Part shown: piece after piece, positions 19,644 to 31,100 of the stretch
How the letters are laid out: every line of letters begins with the position of its first letter
Numbering within the stretch: the stretch's first letter is position 1
Source: Candidatus Spongiihabitans thiooxidans
GTDB taxonomy: Bacteria; Pseudomonadota; Gammaproteobacteria; Arenicellales; Poriferihabitantaceae
Assembly (NCBI GenBank): GCA_001543005.1
Contig: LFLB01000025.1
Coordinates: 1 to 64,000 of the forward strand
Reading direction: 5' to 3'
Length of the DNA: 64,000 bases
Program-made: the position numbers and the translations under genes
The notes under the pieces: generated by a model
Told to the model about the DNA's origin: nothing
Seen by the model: the letters and a program-made list of their open reading frames with translations, nothing else
Database searches by the model: none

Positions 19644-20123
19644 TCAGCGTCTTGACTTTTTACTTTTACGGTTAAATATTTCGTTATGAGCGGGTGGCGG
19701 AGGCGGGGTAAGATAAAATATAGCCATTGGTATAATCAAATAAGCAAGCGGAATCATTTGCCGCGTCTCTGCAATGATTCCGGTCAGCAGGTGAATTTCG
19801 ATAAAGATGGGAATCATCAATGCTGCGCGACGCAGAAACAGCGGCTTTGCGCTGAAATTCAAGAAGGCATAAATCCATAGCGCGCCAAAAATAAAAAAGA
19901 TGAAAAGGTATGGTCTATTCCAATAATCCAGCAAAGGATGCGACAGCGATATCGCTATGTTGGTGAGGTTGTCCAACAGATGCCATGCCCCGCTCAGATG
20001 TTCGTTGTGGCGCATGATGTATCGGATGATTGCGGTAACCGCAAAAGCGGGAAGAGACAAACCGATACTTTGTAGCAGTGGTTTCCAACATTCCTTCATA
20101 AGTGCTGAATTTATAGAACACAT
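19644..20123 (-). CDS. Small multi-pass membrane protein, function unknown
   Basis: A 159-aa protein with about four hydrophobic segments (LLQSIGLSLPAFAVTAIIRYI, a central FIFFIFGALWIYAFL, ALMIPIFIEIHLLTGII, and LAYLIIPMAIFYL) and a strongly basic tail (RKSKKSRR), suggesting an inner-membrane protein with a cytoplasmic C-terminus. I do not recognise the family. The start at 20123 has no clear ribosome site; Met9 (20099) is an alternative. It is divergent from the glutamate dehydrogenase gene. Confidence 0.6.
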   Translation of the reverse strand: MCSINSALMKECWKPLLQSIGLSLPAFAVTAIIRYIMRHNEHLSGAWHLLDNLTNIAISLSHPLLDYWNRPYLFIFFIFGALWIYAFLNFSAKPLFLRRAALMIPIFIEIHLLTGIIAETRQMIPLAYLIIPMAIFYLTPPPPPAHNEIFNRKSKKSRR

Positions 20124-20249
20124 TCAATAAATTCGGGTAGTCTTAGGAGCTAAGTTGTATTATTGGCACCCGTTGCATATACGTATTACAATCACTGAAG
20201 GTGCTTTCACATTACTGACATTGAACCAATGCCAACCCATTTTTGAAAA

Positions 20250-23200
20250 ATGAAAAATACGGTCACTGAATTACTTATTTCCAATCTTAAACGAAAGGGG
20301 TCCCCTAAACAATCGGCCGCAGAAATCGCTTTTATTCGGACCTATTATCATCGACTGTCGGGACAGGATTTCGAAGTTCACCGGTCTGTGGAATTCAGAA
20401 ACGCCGCGTTAAAACATCGCCAGCTGGGCATCAGGAGAAAACCCGGAGAAACCATAGTCGCATTATATAATCTTTTTCCATCTGGACAGTCGCGCGACAC
20501 TCAAGAAAAAACAATCATTAACATAATTTTAGATGACCTGCCGTTCGTCATAAATTCATTGTTAATGAAATTAAACGGGTTACGAAAAACGCCCCTGCAA
20601 ACACTGCACCCGTTGTTTAAGGTAACCCGAGACAAAAATCACAAATCCATCGCTTACCAAAAATTTCATCCAACCAGTCAACCATTGAATGAAAATACTT
20701 TTATTGAATCGTACATTCAATTTGTAATCGACTACACCTCTGAAAAAGAACACCAGGCAATCGCAACCGCGCTCAAAAATGTGATTGCTGAAATCAATGG
20801 TGTTGTGACCGACTGGAAACCCATGAGCCAGCAGGTCTTGAATCATGCTGAAATCGTCGATTCGATGAGAAAAAAACCCGCGTTTTCTGAATATGGTGAA
20901 TTATTCAGATGGATGACCCAGGATCATTTCGCCTTCCTGGGGTACTGCGAACTTGAAGTATCAGGTTTGGCGGCCAATCCATCGGTCAGGCTCAACAAAT
21001 CGTCGTTGCTGGGGACCTTAAAAACAGCTCACGCAAACGACTCTAAATCCGTTATGGCTATCCTGCCAAACATTGTATTTACGAAAACATCACCCATCGT
21101 TTTCACCAAGACACGTCAACGGGCTAACATCCATCGACCCAATTATATGGATTGCATTTTATTTGATCATGAATTTGAACAGGGCCCGAAGAATAACTTG
21201 GAAAACAACTTGAAAAATAAAGGCTCAAAAAAGAAAGTGAGTTGTTTCCTCGGATTTCTGGCCGGATCAACCGCCGCGTTACCGACCTCAGACATTCCCC
21301 ATTTGCGTAATAAAACGGCTCACGTCCTGGAATCAAGCACGCTACGCAAAGGCGGTTATGCCTATAAAGAATTAAGAACAATACTGGAAACATTGCCTAG
21401 GGAAAAAATATTCCAAATGGATATAAAAAGTTTGTATTCATTGTGTATGACACTATTAAATCAGGAAAGGCGTAAAACTCGCTTGCACCTGCATAGAAAT
21501 ATATGCGGGCACTACTATTCTTGTCTGGTTTATGTGCCAAAGGATCTATTTAACAGTCAGTTACGAACCAGAATCCAGAATTTCCTGGGAAAACAACTCA
21601 AGGCGGAGGAAATTGAATTCGACGTTTATTTCTCCTCTTCCGTCTTGACCAGAATTCATTACACCATTCACACAAACCCCGAGTCAGCAATTTCGGTTGA
21701 TCCAATCGCGCTTGAAATTTCAGTGCAGGAAATAGCTCGGGATTGGAATGACAACCTTTATGAAAAACTGAAATTGCAATTTGGACGAGAGAGCGCAAGT
21801 GAAATCCTGGAAAATTTTCGTGATGGCTTTCCGGCCAGATATCAACAAGATTTCACGATCGACAATGCGGTATCAGACCTTCAAGTTTTTCAGAATTTGG
21901 ATGAAGGTAATATCCACGCATCTTTAAAACTCTCAAAAAGACCTGGCGTTGATCAGGGCGCATACGCCAGTTTTAAGCTGTATTGCGCCGATAAAATTGC
22001 GTTATCCGATGTGTTCCCGATCCTTGAGAATATGGGTGTCCGTATCCTCGGCGAACGGCCTTATAAAATAAAAACCACAAAAGGTAACTTGTATCGCATA
22101 TTGGAATTCGAAATTGTTCGTCAGAATCGCAAAAAATTTGACTTTGAAATTAGCACACAAAATTTTGAGGTTACGTTCATTCAATGCTGGAATGGCGCAA
22201 TTGAAAATGATGGTTTTAATGAACTAACCCTGCTTACCGGCATTAGCTGGCGGCGCATCAATCTTTTTCGAGCCTACTTCCGTTACCTGAAGCAAATCCG
22301 ACTACGCTACAGCGAAAATTACATCATCGAGGCGATAACAAAGAATCCTGAATTGGTTGTCGCCATATCCAATCTATTTACAGCCCGATTTGATCCGCGC
22401 AAAAAAAACACCGGCGTTCGGAAAAATAATCTGAAGATAAAGCGACTGCTCAACGAAGTCGGCACCCTGGATGAAGAGCGCATAATACGCGCCCTTCTTG
22501 ATGTCATGGCGGCAACACTAAGAACTAATTATTTTCAACCCAAGCAAGACAACTCACCCAAATCATACATTTCCTTTAAGCTGGATTCACGCGCAATACC
22601 CAGAATACCGGAACCCATCCCCCGATTTGAAATATTCGTGTATTCACCGCGCATTGAAGGCGTTCACCTCAGAGGCGGGCTGGTCGCACGAGGCGGATTG
22701 CGTTGGTCGGAACGGCCCGAAGATTTTCGCACCGAAGTTCTGGGATTAGTCAAGGCGCAACGGGTAAAAAACGCCGTGATTGTGCCAGTCGGTTCAAAAG
22801 GCGGTTTTGTAGCCAAACAACTGCCGGTTAGCGGGACGGATGAAATACTCAAGGAAGTCATCGCCTGTTACAGAGTATTTATTAGCGGTCTCCTGGATGT
22901 TACAGATAATTTATCAGGCCGCAAGGTTATTCCTCCACAAAATGTTGTCAGGATGGATGAGGATGATCCTTACCTTGTGGTTGCCGCTGACAAAGGCACC
23001 GCAACATTTTCAGACATTGCAAATGAAATTTCAGGAAATTATGGGTTTTGGCTAGGCGATGCGTTTGCTTCTGGCGGCTCTGCGGGTTATGACCACAAGA
23101 AAATGGGGATTACTGCCCGCGGGGCATGGGAATCAGTAAAGCGCCACTTCAGGGAACTCGGCAAAGACATTCAATCTGAACCGTTTACGGTTGCAGGTAT

Positions 23201-25085
23201 CGGCGACATGGCAGGCGACGTATTTGGCAATGGGATGCTGCTTTCTAATCAAATCCAGCTTGTCGCAGCATTCAATCACAAGCACATATTCCTCGACCCC
23301 GATCCAGATGTCGCGATTAGCTATAAAGAACGAAAACGAATATTCGACCGGCCCCGATCTTCATGGACTGACTACAACCCGGAACTGATTTCCAGAGGTG
23401 GCGGAATTTATTCTCGAGACGCGAAGTCAATCACACTATCGCCGCAGATTAAAAAAGTCCTTGGCGCAAAGCGGAGTAGCTATGCGCCAAATGATTTGAT
23501 TAATGTAATATTGAAATCTGAAGTCGAATTACTTTGGAATGGCGGTATCGGCACTTATGTTAAATCATCGTCCGAGTCCCATCAAGATGCGCAGGATCGG
23601 AATAATGATAGTCTGCGAGTGAGCGCTTCTGAATTAAGATGCAAGGTTATTGGCGAAGGTGGAAATCTGGGCATGACCCAAATGTCTCGAATTGAATTTT
23701 CCCAAAAAGGTGGATTATGTTATACCGATGCTATCGATAATTCAGCAGGCGTGGACACCTCTGATCATGAAGTTAATATAAAGATTCTCCTCAATGCTGA
23801 AATGCAAGCAGGACGTCTCTCACTGAATAACCGAAATGCCGTGCTGGCAAAGATGGAACAGGAAATAGGGCATCTGGTTCTTGCCAACAATTATCTGCAA
23901 ACTCAGATACTGAGCATTGAAACAGCATATAGCTCCGAGTTAATGCCGCAACAATCCCGTGCAATTTCACAACTGGAAGAAAAGGGATTACTGAACCGGG
24001 AGCTGGAATACCTTCCAGATCATGCCGCGCTTGGCGATCGGTTTGAAACCGGGAAATATTTGACGCGACCAGAATTAGCCGTGCTTCTTTCCTACAGCAA
24101 GATGGACCTTTATCAGCAATTACTCGACTCCGGGCTGCCCGACAACAACTATCTTAAGGGAGAAATAGAAAATTATTTTCCTGGCCTGATGACCAGAAAG
24201 TACCTGAAGCAAATTCATAAACACCAATTAAAAAGAGAAATCATATCAACCCAGATTACCAATAATCTTGTCGGCACCATGGGCCCAACTTTCCATCTAC
24301 GCCTAGCGGAACTAACTGGCAATTCGGTAGAAACCATTACCGCTGCATACATTGCGGCCAGGGATATTCTGCAAAGCAATGCCGTAATTAAAAAAATTCA
24401 GTTGCAGGACAACCAGGTAGATGCCTGTTTACAGATGCGCTGTCTGACCGATATAACCAAAACTTTGGAATCTGCGATCCTGTGGCTGATAAGACATTCC
24501 AGTCAACCTATTGACATCCGCGCCACAGTAAAACGGTTTTCCAAAGGCTTCCAGCAGTTGCTCATAAACTTTGAGCGAGATTTTGAGAAAACATCCAATC
24601 TCGCCCTGAACAACCAGAGCCAGCAATATTTCAACAGCCTCAAACAAAGCGGACTGCCTGAATCCCTGGCTCGGAACCTTAGCGCGAGAATAGCGATTGT
24701 GAATGCGCTGGATATTATAAATATCACCCTGAAGTCCAAACAATCGGTAGCTCTGGTTGCCAAAGTATATTTTGGTATCGAACACTTGCTTGGACTCGAA
24801 TGGTTGCAGCATCAAATATCCAACCTGCAAGTAAAGAATAATTGGCATGAAAGATCAAAGTTTAGTCTGGCCAACGATTTGAGGAGCCATCAAACCGCTA
24901 TTACTACCAATATCATTTTTTCAAAAGCTAAAGCCTCTGCCAGCAATAGATTGGGTGCCTGGACACATAATAATAGCCAATTAATTGGCAATCTGGAGCA
25001 AATGACAACCCGCCTCAAAGAAGAATCTAGTCCCGATTTTGCTATGTTATCGGTATTGGTAAGTGAGTTAAGTCGTTTGAAATAA
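20250..25085 (+). CDS. gdhB: NAD-specific glutamate dehydrogenase, large GDH-180 type
   Basis: A 1611-aa protein of the very large NAD-dependent glutamate dehydrogenase family, which oxidises glutamate to 2-oxoglutarate and ammonia in catabolism. The long N-terminal regulatory half (with ACT-like modules) is followed by the catalytic core: GLVARGGLRWSERPEDFRTE, VLGLVKAQRVKNAVIVPVGS and KGGFVAKQLP (residues about 806-860, with the substrate-binding lysines), then the NAD domain with WNGGIGTYVK, VIGEGGNLGMTQ and DNSAGVDTSDHEVNIKILLN. Length is as expected for the family. The gene stands alone, upstream of a HugZ-like gene. With the glutamate synthase-like operon in this window it points to active glutamate traffic, but a direct link is only inference. 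Confidence 0.95.
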   Translation: MKNTVTELLISNLKRKGSPKQSAAEIAFIRTYYHRLSGQDFEVHRSVEFRNAALKHRQLGIRRKPGETIVALYNLFPSGQSRDTQEKTIINIILDDLPFVINSLLMKLNGLRKTPLQTLHPLFKVTRDKNHKSIAYQKFHPTSQPLNENTFIESYIQFVIDYTSEKEHQAIATALKNVIAEINGVVTDWKPMSQQVLNHAEIVDSMRKKPAFSEYGELFRWMTQDHFAFLGYCELEVSGLAANPSVRLNKSSLLGTLKTAHANDSKSVMAILPNIVFTKTSPIVFTKTRQRANIHRPNYMDCILFDHEFEQGPKNNLENNLKNKGSKKKVSCFLGFLAGSTAALPTSDIPHLRNKTAHVLESSTLRKGGYAYKELRTILETLPREKIFQMDIKSLYSLCMTLLNQERRKTRLHLHRNICGHYYSCLVYVPKDLFNSQLRTRIQNFLGKQLKAEEIEFDVYFSSSVLTRIHYTIHTNPESAISVDPIALEISVQEIARDWNDNLYEKLKLQFGRESASEILENFRDGFPARYQQDFTIDNAVSDLQVFQNLDEGNIHASLKLSKRPGVDQGAYASFKLYCADKIALSDVFPILENMGVRILGERPYKIKTTKGNLYRILEFEIVRQNRKKFDFEISTQNFEVTFIQCWNGAIENDGFNELTLLTGISWRRINLFRAYFRYLKQIRLRYSENYIIEAITKNPELVVAISNLFTARFDPRKKNTGVRKNNLKIKRLLNEVGTLDEERIIRALLDVMAATLRTNYFQPKQDNSPKSYISFKLDSRAIPRIPEPIPRFEIFVYSPRIEGVHLRGGLVARGGLRWSERPEDFRTEVLGLVKAQRVKNAVIVPVGSKGGFVAKQLPVSGTDEILKEVIACYRVFISGLLDVTDNLSGRKVIPPQNVVRMDEDDPYLVVAADKGTATFSDIANEISGNYGFWLGDAFASGGSAGYDHKKMGITARGAWESVKRHFRELGKDIQSEPFTVAGIGDMAGDVFGNGMLLSNQIQLVAAFNHKHIFLDPDPDVAISYKERKRIFDRPRSSWTDYNPELISRGGGIYSRDAKSITLSPQIKKVLGAKRSSYAPNDLINVILKSEVELLWNGGIGTYVKSSSESHQDAQDRNNDSLRVSASELRCKVIGEGGNLGMTQMSRIEFSQKGGLCYTDAIDNSAGVDTSDHEVNIKILLNAEMQAGRLSLNNRNAVLAKMEQEIGHLVLANNYLQTQILSIETAYSSELMPQQSRAISQLEEKGLLNRELEYLPDHAALGDRFETGKYLTRPELAVLLSYSKMDLYQQLLDSGLPDNNYLKGEIENYFPGLMTRKYLKQIHKHQLKREIISTQITNNLVGTMGPTFHLRLAELTGNSVETITAAYIAARDILQSNAVIKKIQLQDNQVDACLQMRCLTDITKTLESAILWLIRHSSQPIDIRATVKRFSKGFQQLLINFERDFEKTSNLALNNQSQQYFNSLKQSGLPESLARNLSARIAIVNALDIINITLKSKQSVALVAKVYFGIEHLLGLEWLQHQISNLQVKNNWHERSKFSLANDLRSHQTAITTNIIFSKAKASASNRLGAWTHNNSQLIGNLEQMTTRLKEESSPDFAMLSVLVSELSRLK

Positions 25086-25202
25086 AGTCATTATTGCACT
25101 GCCGACAAAATCAAACGGCTTGTAAACATTGTCGAAGAGGCCTTATATTTATCCATGAATGAATGTATTGGATTCTGGTGCACAACGCTATAAATTCCAG
25201 GA

Positions 25203-25706
25203 ATGACCAAACAACTGCTTTTAGAAATTGCCGATGAAGCCCGGAAATTTATTGGCAGTAAACGATCCCTTGAGTTAGCAACGGTAACTCAAGACGGCCA
25301 GCCTCTGGCTAGCTACGCACCGTTTTATCGTAGTGATTCCGGTATTTTTTATATCTTTGTCAGCACCCTGGCCGCACATACATCCAACCTGGATAACGCT
25401 AACTTCGATAACCGTATTGCAAGCATCCTTATTATTGAGGACGAAAAAAATACACCCCAAATATACGCACGTGCTCGCCTGAGTTTTCAATGTATTACCG
25501 ATGAAGTTCCACCAGGGGTTAGCGAGTTTGATGAAGCACTCGGGAAATTAAAGGAAATACACGGAGCAGTCATCACCACTCTTTCCAGCCTTGCCGATTT
25601 TAGATTATTTAAACTAACGCCTCAGTCGGGGCGTTACATTAAGGGGTTTGGTCAGGCCTATGAGATTGATTCCCTGCTCACACAAGTAAAACCAGTAGCC
25701 CGATAA
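25203..25706 (+). CDS. HugZ-like heme-utilisation / PNPOx-fold protein
   Basis: A 167-aa split-barrel flavin-fold protein. The N-terminal part (SLELATVTQDGQPLASYAPF) is typical of pyridoxamine 5'-phosphate oxidase-like domains and the end DFRLFKLTPQSGRYIKGFGQ closely matches the heme oxygenase HugZ of Helicobacter and Campylobacter relatives. It may therefore bind or degrade heme, but the C-terminal heme-ligand tail of HugZ is not obvious here. CCAGGA lies just before the ATG as ribosome site. The preceding 117 bp are gene-free. Confidence 0.75.
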   Translation: MTKQLLLEIADEARKFIGSKRSLELATVTQDGQPLASYAPFYRSDSGIFYIFVSTLAAHTSNLDNANFDNRIASILIIEDEKNTPQIYARARLSFQCITDEVPPGVSEFDEALGKLKEIHGAVITTLSSLADFRLFKLTPQSGRYIKGFGQAYEIDSLLTQVKPVAR

Positions 25707-25810
25707 TCTACTGAATATCGATTCCCGTCTTGATACCAGCTTGTGTTCATTCGGGGTCATCCAGTCGTATCGGCCTATCAATTTTTAGTGCCAATTTTTA
25801 GTTCAACATC

Positions 25811-26389
25811 GTGAAGAAAATAGATTTTACACTAGGATTACATCACCAAGTCACTAATCCAAAGTTTTCAATTCCAAAAACAAATCTATGGGTTTTTGGA
25901 TATGGCTCGTTAATGTGGAATCCAGGTTTTTCACATGCCGACTCACAACCTGCACGGATTTATGGTTTTCACCGCCGCTTATGTCTTTGGTCCACACAAT
26001 ATCGCGGTACCGTCGCGCGACCGGGGTTGATATTAGGGCTGGATCGAGGAGGGTCATGCCGGGGCATGGCATTTAGAGCTCATAATCACAACATCGAACA
26101 CACGGTGAGCTATCTTTTTGAACGTGAAATGATAACCGAAGCCTACAATCCGACAATCATATCCATTCATTTACAATGTGGAGAGGCGGTTAACGCGCTG
26201 ACTTTTGTTTCAAAAACAGGACATCCTCAATATGCTCAAAGAATGGATATCAAAGATGCCATATCAGTCATTCGCAACGCCAAGGGACCGAGGGGCACAA
26301 ATGTCGAGTATATTTTAAATACCGTCGAGCATCTCAATGCACTGGGCATTCGCAATACCGAATTGCATCGTATCGCCGCCGCGCTTTAG
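25811..26389 (+). CDS. chaC: ChaC-like glutathione-specific gamma-glutamylcyclotransferase
   Basis: A 192-aa protein of the gamma-glutamylcyclotransferase fold. The hallmark [12 protein letters not shown], residues 29-40, forms the substrate loop; [19 protein letters not shown] and SCRGMAFRA are typical of ChaC, and the glutamate in YLFEREM is the probable catalytic acid-base. The family splits glutathione into 5-oxoproline and cysteinylglycine in the cytosol. It lies 105 bp after the HugZ-like gene on the same strand and is followed by the HIT gene after 41 bp. Residues before about 26 are variable, so the exact start is not certain. Confidence 0.85.
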   Translation: MKKIDFTLGLHHQVTNPKFSIPKTNLWVFGYGSLMWNPGFSHADSQPARIYGFHRRLCLWSTQYRGTVARPGLILGLDRGGSCRGMAFRAHNHNIEHTVSYLFEREMITEAYNPTIISIHLQCGEAVNALTFVSKTGHPQYAQRMDIKDAISVIRNAKGPRGTNVEYILNTVEHLNALGIRNTELHRIAAAL

Positions 26390-26430
26390 CATTCAGATGT
26401 AAAATTACAAAACTTAATATTATTTATCTC

Positions 26431-26784
26431 ATGACTGAAGAAACACTTTTTACCAAAATCATAAACAGAGAAATTCCTGCGGATATTTTATTTCAGGACG
26501 ATCGAGTCACCGCGTTCAGAGACCTTTATCCCCAGGCCCCGACCCATTTATTAATCGTCCCGAATAAACCAATTCCGACCGTCAACGAGGTGACCGAACA
26601 GGACCAGGCAGTACTGGGCTACCTGTTTATTGTTGCCAGAAAACTGGCCGAACAAGAAGGCCTGGCAGAAAACGGTTATCGCTTGATTATCAACTGTGGA
26701 AACCACGGCGGGCAGGAGGTTTACCACCTGCATATGCATTTAATGGGCGGCAGACGACTAGGGCGAATGGTTGCGGCAGATTAA
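26431..26784 (+). CDS. hinT: HIT-family nucleotide hydrolase (HinT-like)
   Basis: A 117-aa histidine-triad protein. The C-terminal [14 protein letters not shown] has the His-x-His-x-His pattern, and [20 protein letters not shown] with [17 protein letters not shown] is the usual HinT N-terminal half. HinT enzymes hydrolyse purine nucleoside phosphoramidates and aminoacyl-adenylates. The stop codon overlaps the convergent ispF stop by 4 bp. Length is typical. Confidence 0.9.
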   Translation: MTEETLFTKIINREIPADILFQDDRVTAFRDLYPQAPTHLLIVPNKPIPTVNEVTEQDQAVLGYLFIVARKLAEQEGLAENGYRLIINCGNHGGQEVYHLHMHLMGGRRLGRMVAAD

Positions 26785-27269
26785 CACACAGGGTTATCGG
26801 TAGTTTCCAGCAATACCATAGCCTGAGCTGCAATGCCCTGCTGTTGGCCAATAAATCCCAAGCCTTCGGTGGTGGTTGCTTTGATGTTGATCTGACTCAG
26901 GGTGATAGACAAATCTGACGAAATATTCTCCCGCATTGCTGAAATATAAGGAGACAGACGCGGCTTTTCCGCAATGATGGTGCAATCCAGATTACCGATT
27001 TTCCATTGCATCTGCTTCAACATTGTAGCAACCTTTCTTAACAGTATTCGACTGTCAATATCTTTATATTGGTCATCGTCGGGTGGAAAATGTTGGCCGA
27101 TATCACCCATAGCCGCTGCACCAAGACAGGCATCGCATATCGCGTGTAATAATACATCCGCATCGGAATGGCCCGCCAAGCCCAGGTGCCAGTCTATTTC
27201 AACACCACCCAAAATTAATTGTCGGCCTTCGACCAGTGCGTGGATATCGTAACCGTTGCCGATTCTCAT
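26781..27269 (-). CDS. ispF: 2-C-methyl-D-erythritol 2,4-cyclodiphosphate synthase
   Basis: A 162-aa enzyme of the MEP isoprenoid pathway; it cyclises CDP-methylerythritol 2-phosphate and releases [14 protein letters not shown] supplies the first metal ligands (Asp8 and His10 pattern), [19 protein letters not shown] the conserved active-site helix, and the end [19 protein letters not shown] the nucleotide-binding loop. Its start overlaps the ispD stop by one base, the classic ispDF pair in which ispD acts two steps earlier. Confidence 0.95.
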   Translation of the reverse strand: MRIGNGYDIHALVEGRQLILGGVEIDWHLGLAGHSDADVLLHAICDACLGAAAMGDIGQHFPPDDDQYKDIDSRILLRKVATMLKQMQWKIGNLDCTIIAEKPRLSPYISAMRENISSDLSITLSQINIKATTTEGLGFIGQQQGIAAQAMVLLETTDNPVC

Positions 27270-27976
27270 TATTGAAATTCCGCCAGAAATAAATCCGCCA
27301 AATCAAGATCATCGATTGTGGTTATTTTGTTATTACTCGAATGACCTTCGACCATAGCAGGACCGAGACCTAATCGCTCCATTGCCATGGATTCATCGGT
27401 AATCTGGACTCCGTCCGCAACTGCAGCTTCAATTGCCCGTAATAAATCACCAAGGCGAAACACTTGGGGAGTGAATGCTCGCCAAAACTTTTTCCGAGCA
27501 ACCGTCTGTTGAATCACTTGCTCCTCATCTGTAATTTTCAAAGTGTCCACCAGTCTTTTACCCAGTACCGCGCCAATTTGATTGTCATTGGCCAGGGTCA
27601 GTAAATTCTGAATGTCTTGTTGCATTATACCGGGGCGAACCGCATCGTGAACCAGCGCCCAATCCGATTGCGCCACCTGATCCAGGCGCTCCAGAAACTT
27701 TAACCCATTAAGAACCGTATCCGCGCGCTCCCTGCCACCGTCGCAGACGCCCAATATCTTTGGGTGGGTAAACGGGTCTTTCGACCACCTACTATCTTGC
27801 GGGTTGATACCGATTACCACGCCATCAATCACCGGGCTGGCACAAATGCGAGACAGGGTATGGTGTAGCATCGGAGTACCATGAATTTTAAGGTACTGTT
27901 TCGGTATCTCGGCCAACATCCTGCTCCCAATACCCGCAGCCGGGATTATTGCCCAGACCTTAGGCTGTTCAGTCAT
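27269..27976 (-). CDS. ispD: 2-C-methyl-D-erythritol 4-phosphate cytidylyltransferase
   Basis: A 235-aa cytidylyltransferase that joins CTP and methylerythritol phosphate in the MEP pathway. The nucleotide-binding start IIPAAGIGSRMLAEIPKQYL keeps the Arg and Lys that stabilise the transition state. DWALVHDAVRPGI and QVFRLGDLL are also family motifs. ispD and ispF are directly coupled. The ftsB gene, often upstream in gammaproteobacteria, is not here; mfd is divergent instead, with a 189-bp shared promoter region. Confidence 0.95.
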   Translation of the reverse strand: MTEQPKVWAIIPAAGIGSRMLAEIPKQYLKIHGTPMLHHTLSRICASPVIDGVVIGINPQDSRWSKDPFTHPKILGVCDGGRERADTVLNGLKFLERLDQVAQSDWALVHDAVRPGIMQQDIQNLLTLANDNQIGAVLGKRLVDTLKITDEEQVIQQTVARKKFWRAFTPQVFRLGDLLRAIEAAVADGVQITDESMAMERLGLGPAMVEGHSSNNKITTIDDLDLADLFLAEFQ

Positions 27977-28165
27977 GAAATTTTTACCACTTAATGTTTA
28001 TCTCAAAGGTCGATTATGTCAAAGACTGATTATTTTCCATAGAGGCATTAAAATTGAAAATCGCAAAATTATCACCATTGTTGTGAAATGTTGTAGCCAT
28101 GAAGGTTAAAATCCGAGCCCTTCATAATTGGCCAGGTAAAAGTCTGTGCGGTACCCAAATCTGAC

Positions 28166-31100
28166 ATGCATTCGCTACTAAATCCAATTCTGCCCGACCA
28201 CGGGCAACGTATCTCCTGGTCGAATCTTCACGGTGCCGCCACGGGAATGGCTATCACTGAAGCGGCCCGACGATACAACGGAGTATTGGTAATTGTACTT
28301 GAAGATCAACGCCAACTTCAGATTTTGGAAACCGAGATTCGATATTTTCTACACCAGGCGGACAATATTCCGGTATTAAATTTCCCAAGCTGGGAAAGCC
28401 TGCCCTACGACATATTCTCCCCCCATCAGGACATCATCTCGGATCGACTCCGGATTTTAGGGAAACTGCCGACCCTGCGCCGCGGTATTGTATTGATTCA
28501 AACTACAAATTTAATGCAGCGACTTCCACCCGTGGATTACGTGCTGGGTCATACGTTTTCATTGAAAAAATCTCAACACATCAACCTTGACACCTTAAAA
28601 CATCAACTGATTGACTCAAACTATGTTGCGGTTAATCAGGTTATGTCACCCGGTGAGTTTGCCGTGCGTGGCGGGCTGGTAGATGTATTCCCGATGGGTG
28701 CTCACGCACCATTTCGGTTGGATTTGTTTGACGATGAACTGGAGACTATTCGTATTTTCGATCCAGACACCCAAAGATCAAAACAACAGGTGGAGAAAAT
28801 TGAACTGCTGCCGGCACGTGAATTTCCAATGACTGAGTCCGGAATCAAACATTTTCGCTCATCGTTTCGTCGCTATTTCGAAGGCGATCCCATGAAACAA
28901 ACAATCTACAACCAGGTTTCCATGGGCAATACGCCTGCGGGCACTGAATTTTTTTTCCCATTGTTTTTTGACCAGACTGCAACCTTGTTTGATTATCTCC
29001 AGGAAAATTCGATTTTCGTAAAAACCCAGGATTTCAAACAGTCCATTTCGACCTATTGGGCAGAAATTAATGATCGATACATCAATGCGAATTACGATCC
29101 AGCCCGCAAAGTCATACCGCCAAATCAACTCTATATGGACGCAAGTGAAGTTGAAGCAAAGAGTAGCAAATATTCAAGAATAGATATTATTCGCGGGCAT
29201 GACCGGAAAACATCCTGGGCGGCTGAGGCTAATCCTAATAAACAGTTTCCAGTCGACTCCAGAAAGGAAACGCCTTATCAGGAATTGCTGGCGCATTTAC
29301 GCACCAGTGATAACAAAATTTTAATTGTCACAGAAACCCCCGGGCGCAAAGAGGCGTTAGAGGGTGTGCTTTTAAACAACATGCTGCGACCGACCTCATT
29401 TCAGGGATTGCATGATTTCATCGCCGATGAACAAGCCATTCTGGGTCTGGCAATTGCCCCCCTCGAACGGGGGTTTACCTCAAATACGAATGGCATTGAA
29501 ATTATATGCGAAAGCCAGTTATATGGTGAAAAGGTTTACCAACGCAGACGCCGAAACCGGGCGTCCCAGTCCCCGGAAGCAATCATAAAATCTCTGACAG
29601 AGCTCAACATTGGTGATCCGGTGGTCCACATTGAACATGGCGTGGGTCGATATCAAGGGTTGCATGTACTGGTTATCGGTGGCGATTCAGGTGAATTTTT
29701 GTCCCTTGAATATCAAAACGGTGACCGACTTTATATCCCGGTTTTATCGTTAAATCTAATCAGCCGTTTTGTCGGTGGCTCTCCCGATCTGGCGCCATTA
29801 CATCGACTCGGCGGTGAGCAATGGGAAAAATCAAAAAAACGCGCCCGGGGAAAAGCCTACGATGTCGCCACAGAGTTACTGGAAATGGAAGCATTCAGAA
29901 ATGCGCGCAAAGGCCACTCTTTTGAAATTAATACGCTGGAAAGCGAGCGCTTTAACAGTCAATTTCCATTCGAGGAGACCCTGGATCAACAACAAGCAAT
30001 CAGCGAAGTCATCTCCGATCTCGGCTCTCCCGATCCCATGGATAGATTGGTATGCGGTGATGTGGGATTCGGAAAAACCGAGGTTGCATTAAGAGCCGCG
30101 TTCATCGTCTCAAGCAATGCAAAGCAAGTTGCAATCCTGGTGCCGACTACGCTTTTGGCTGATCAGCATTATCAAACTTTTGTGGAGCGATTTTCAGACT
30201 GGCCGATCAATGTTGCGGTTCTGTCACGATTTAATACCCGCAAACAATCTGCGGAACTGATTAAGCGTGTTGCCAGCGGACATATTGATATTGTCATTGG
30301 CACTCACAGACTGTTGCAGGACGACATTCGTTTTAATGATCTGGGATTATTGATTATCGACGAAGAGCATCGATTCGGGGTCAGACAAAAGGAGCGGCTC
30401 AAACGAATCCGCAGCCAGGTTGATATTTTGGCGTTGACGGCGACTCCCATCCCACGCACGTTGAACATAACCATGGCCGGGCTAAGGTCGATTTCGATTA
30501 TCGCAACACCTCCGGTCAACCGCTTGTCGATAAAGACTTTTGTTCGTCAATGGAACCGAGGATTGATCAGGGAAGCCTGTTTGCGGGAGATAAGGCGAGG
30601 CGGGCAAGTTTTTTTTCTACACAACGAGGTTAAGTCAATCGAACGCATGGCCGTCGATATCGCCGAGTTGGTCACTGAAGGGGAAGTGAATATTTGCCAC
30701 GGACAAATGCGTGAATCGCAGCTTGAGCGGGTGATGCAGGATTTTTACCACCAACGTTTTAATATTTTGGTTTGCTCTACCATTATTGAAAGCGGCATCG
30801 ACATCCCGACTGCCAATACCATAATCATCAATCGGGCAGATCGTTTTGGCCTGGCGCAATTGCATCAACTCAGAGGCCGAGTCGGTCGGTCGCATCATCA
30901 GGCATTTGCATATTTACTGATACCGGACAAAGAATATATTACCAATGCCGCCAGAAAACGACTCGATGCGATCGATTCGATGGAGGATTTAGGCGCGGGA
31001 TTTGCGCTGGCATCCCACGATTTGGAAATTCGGGGTGCCGGAGAATTGCTCGGAGAAACTCAGAGCGGATCAATCGATGAGGTCGGTTTTTCATTGTATA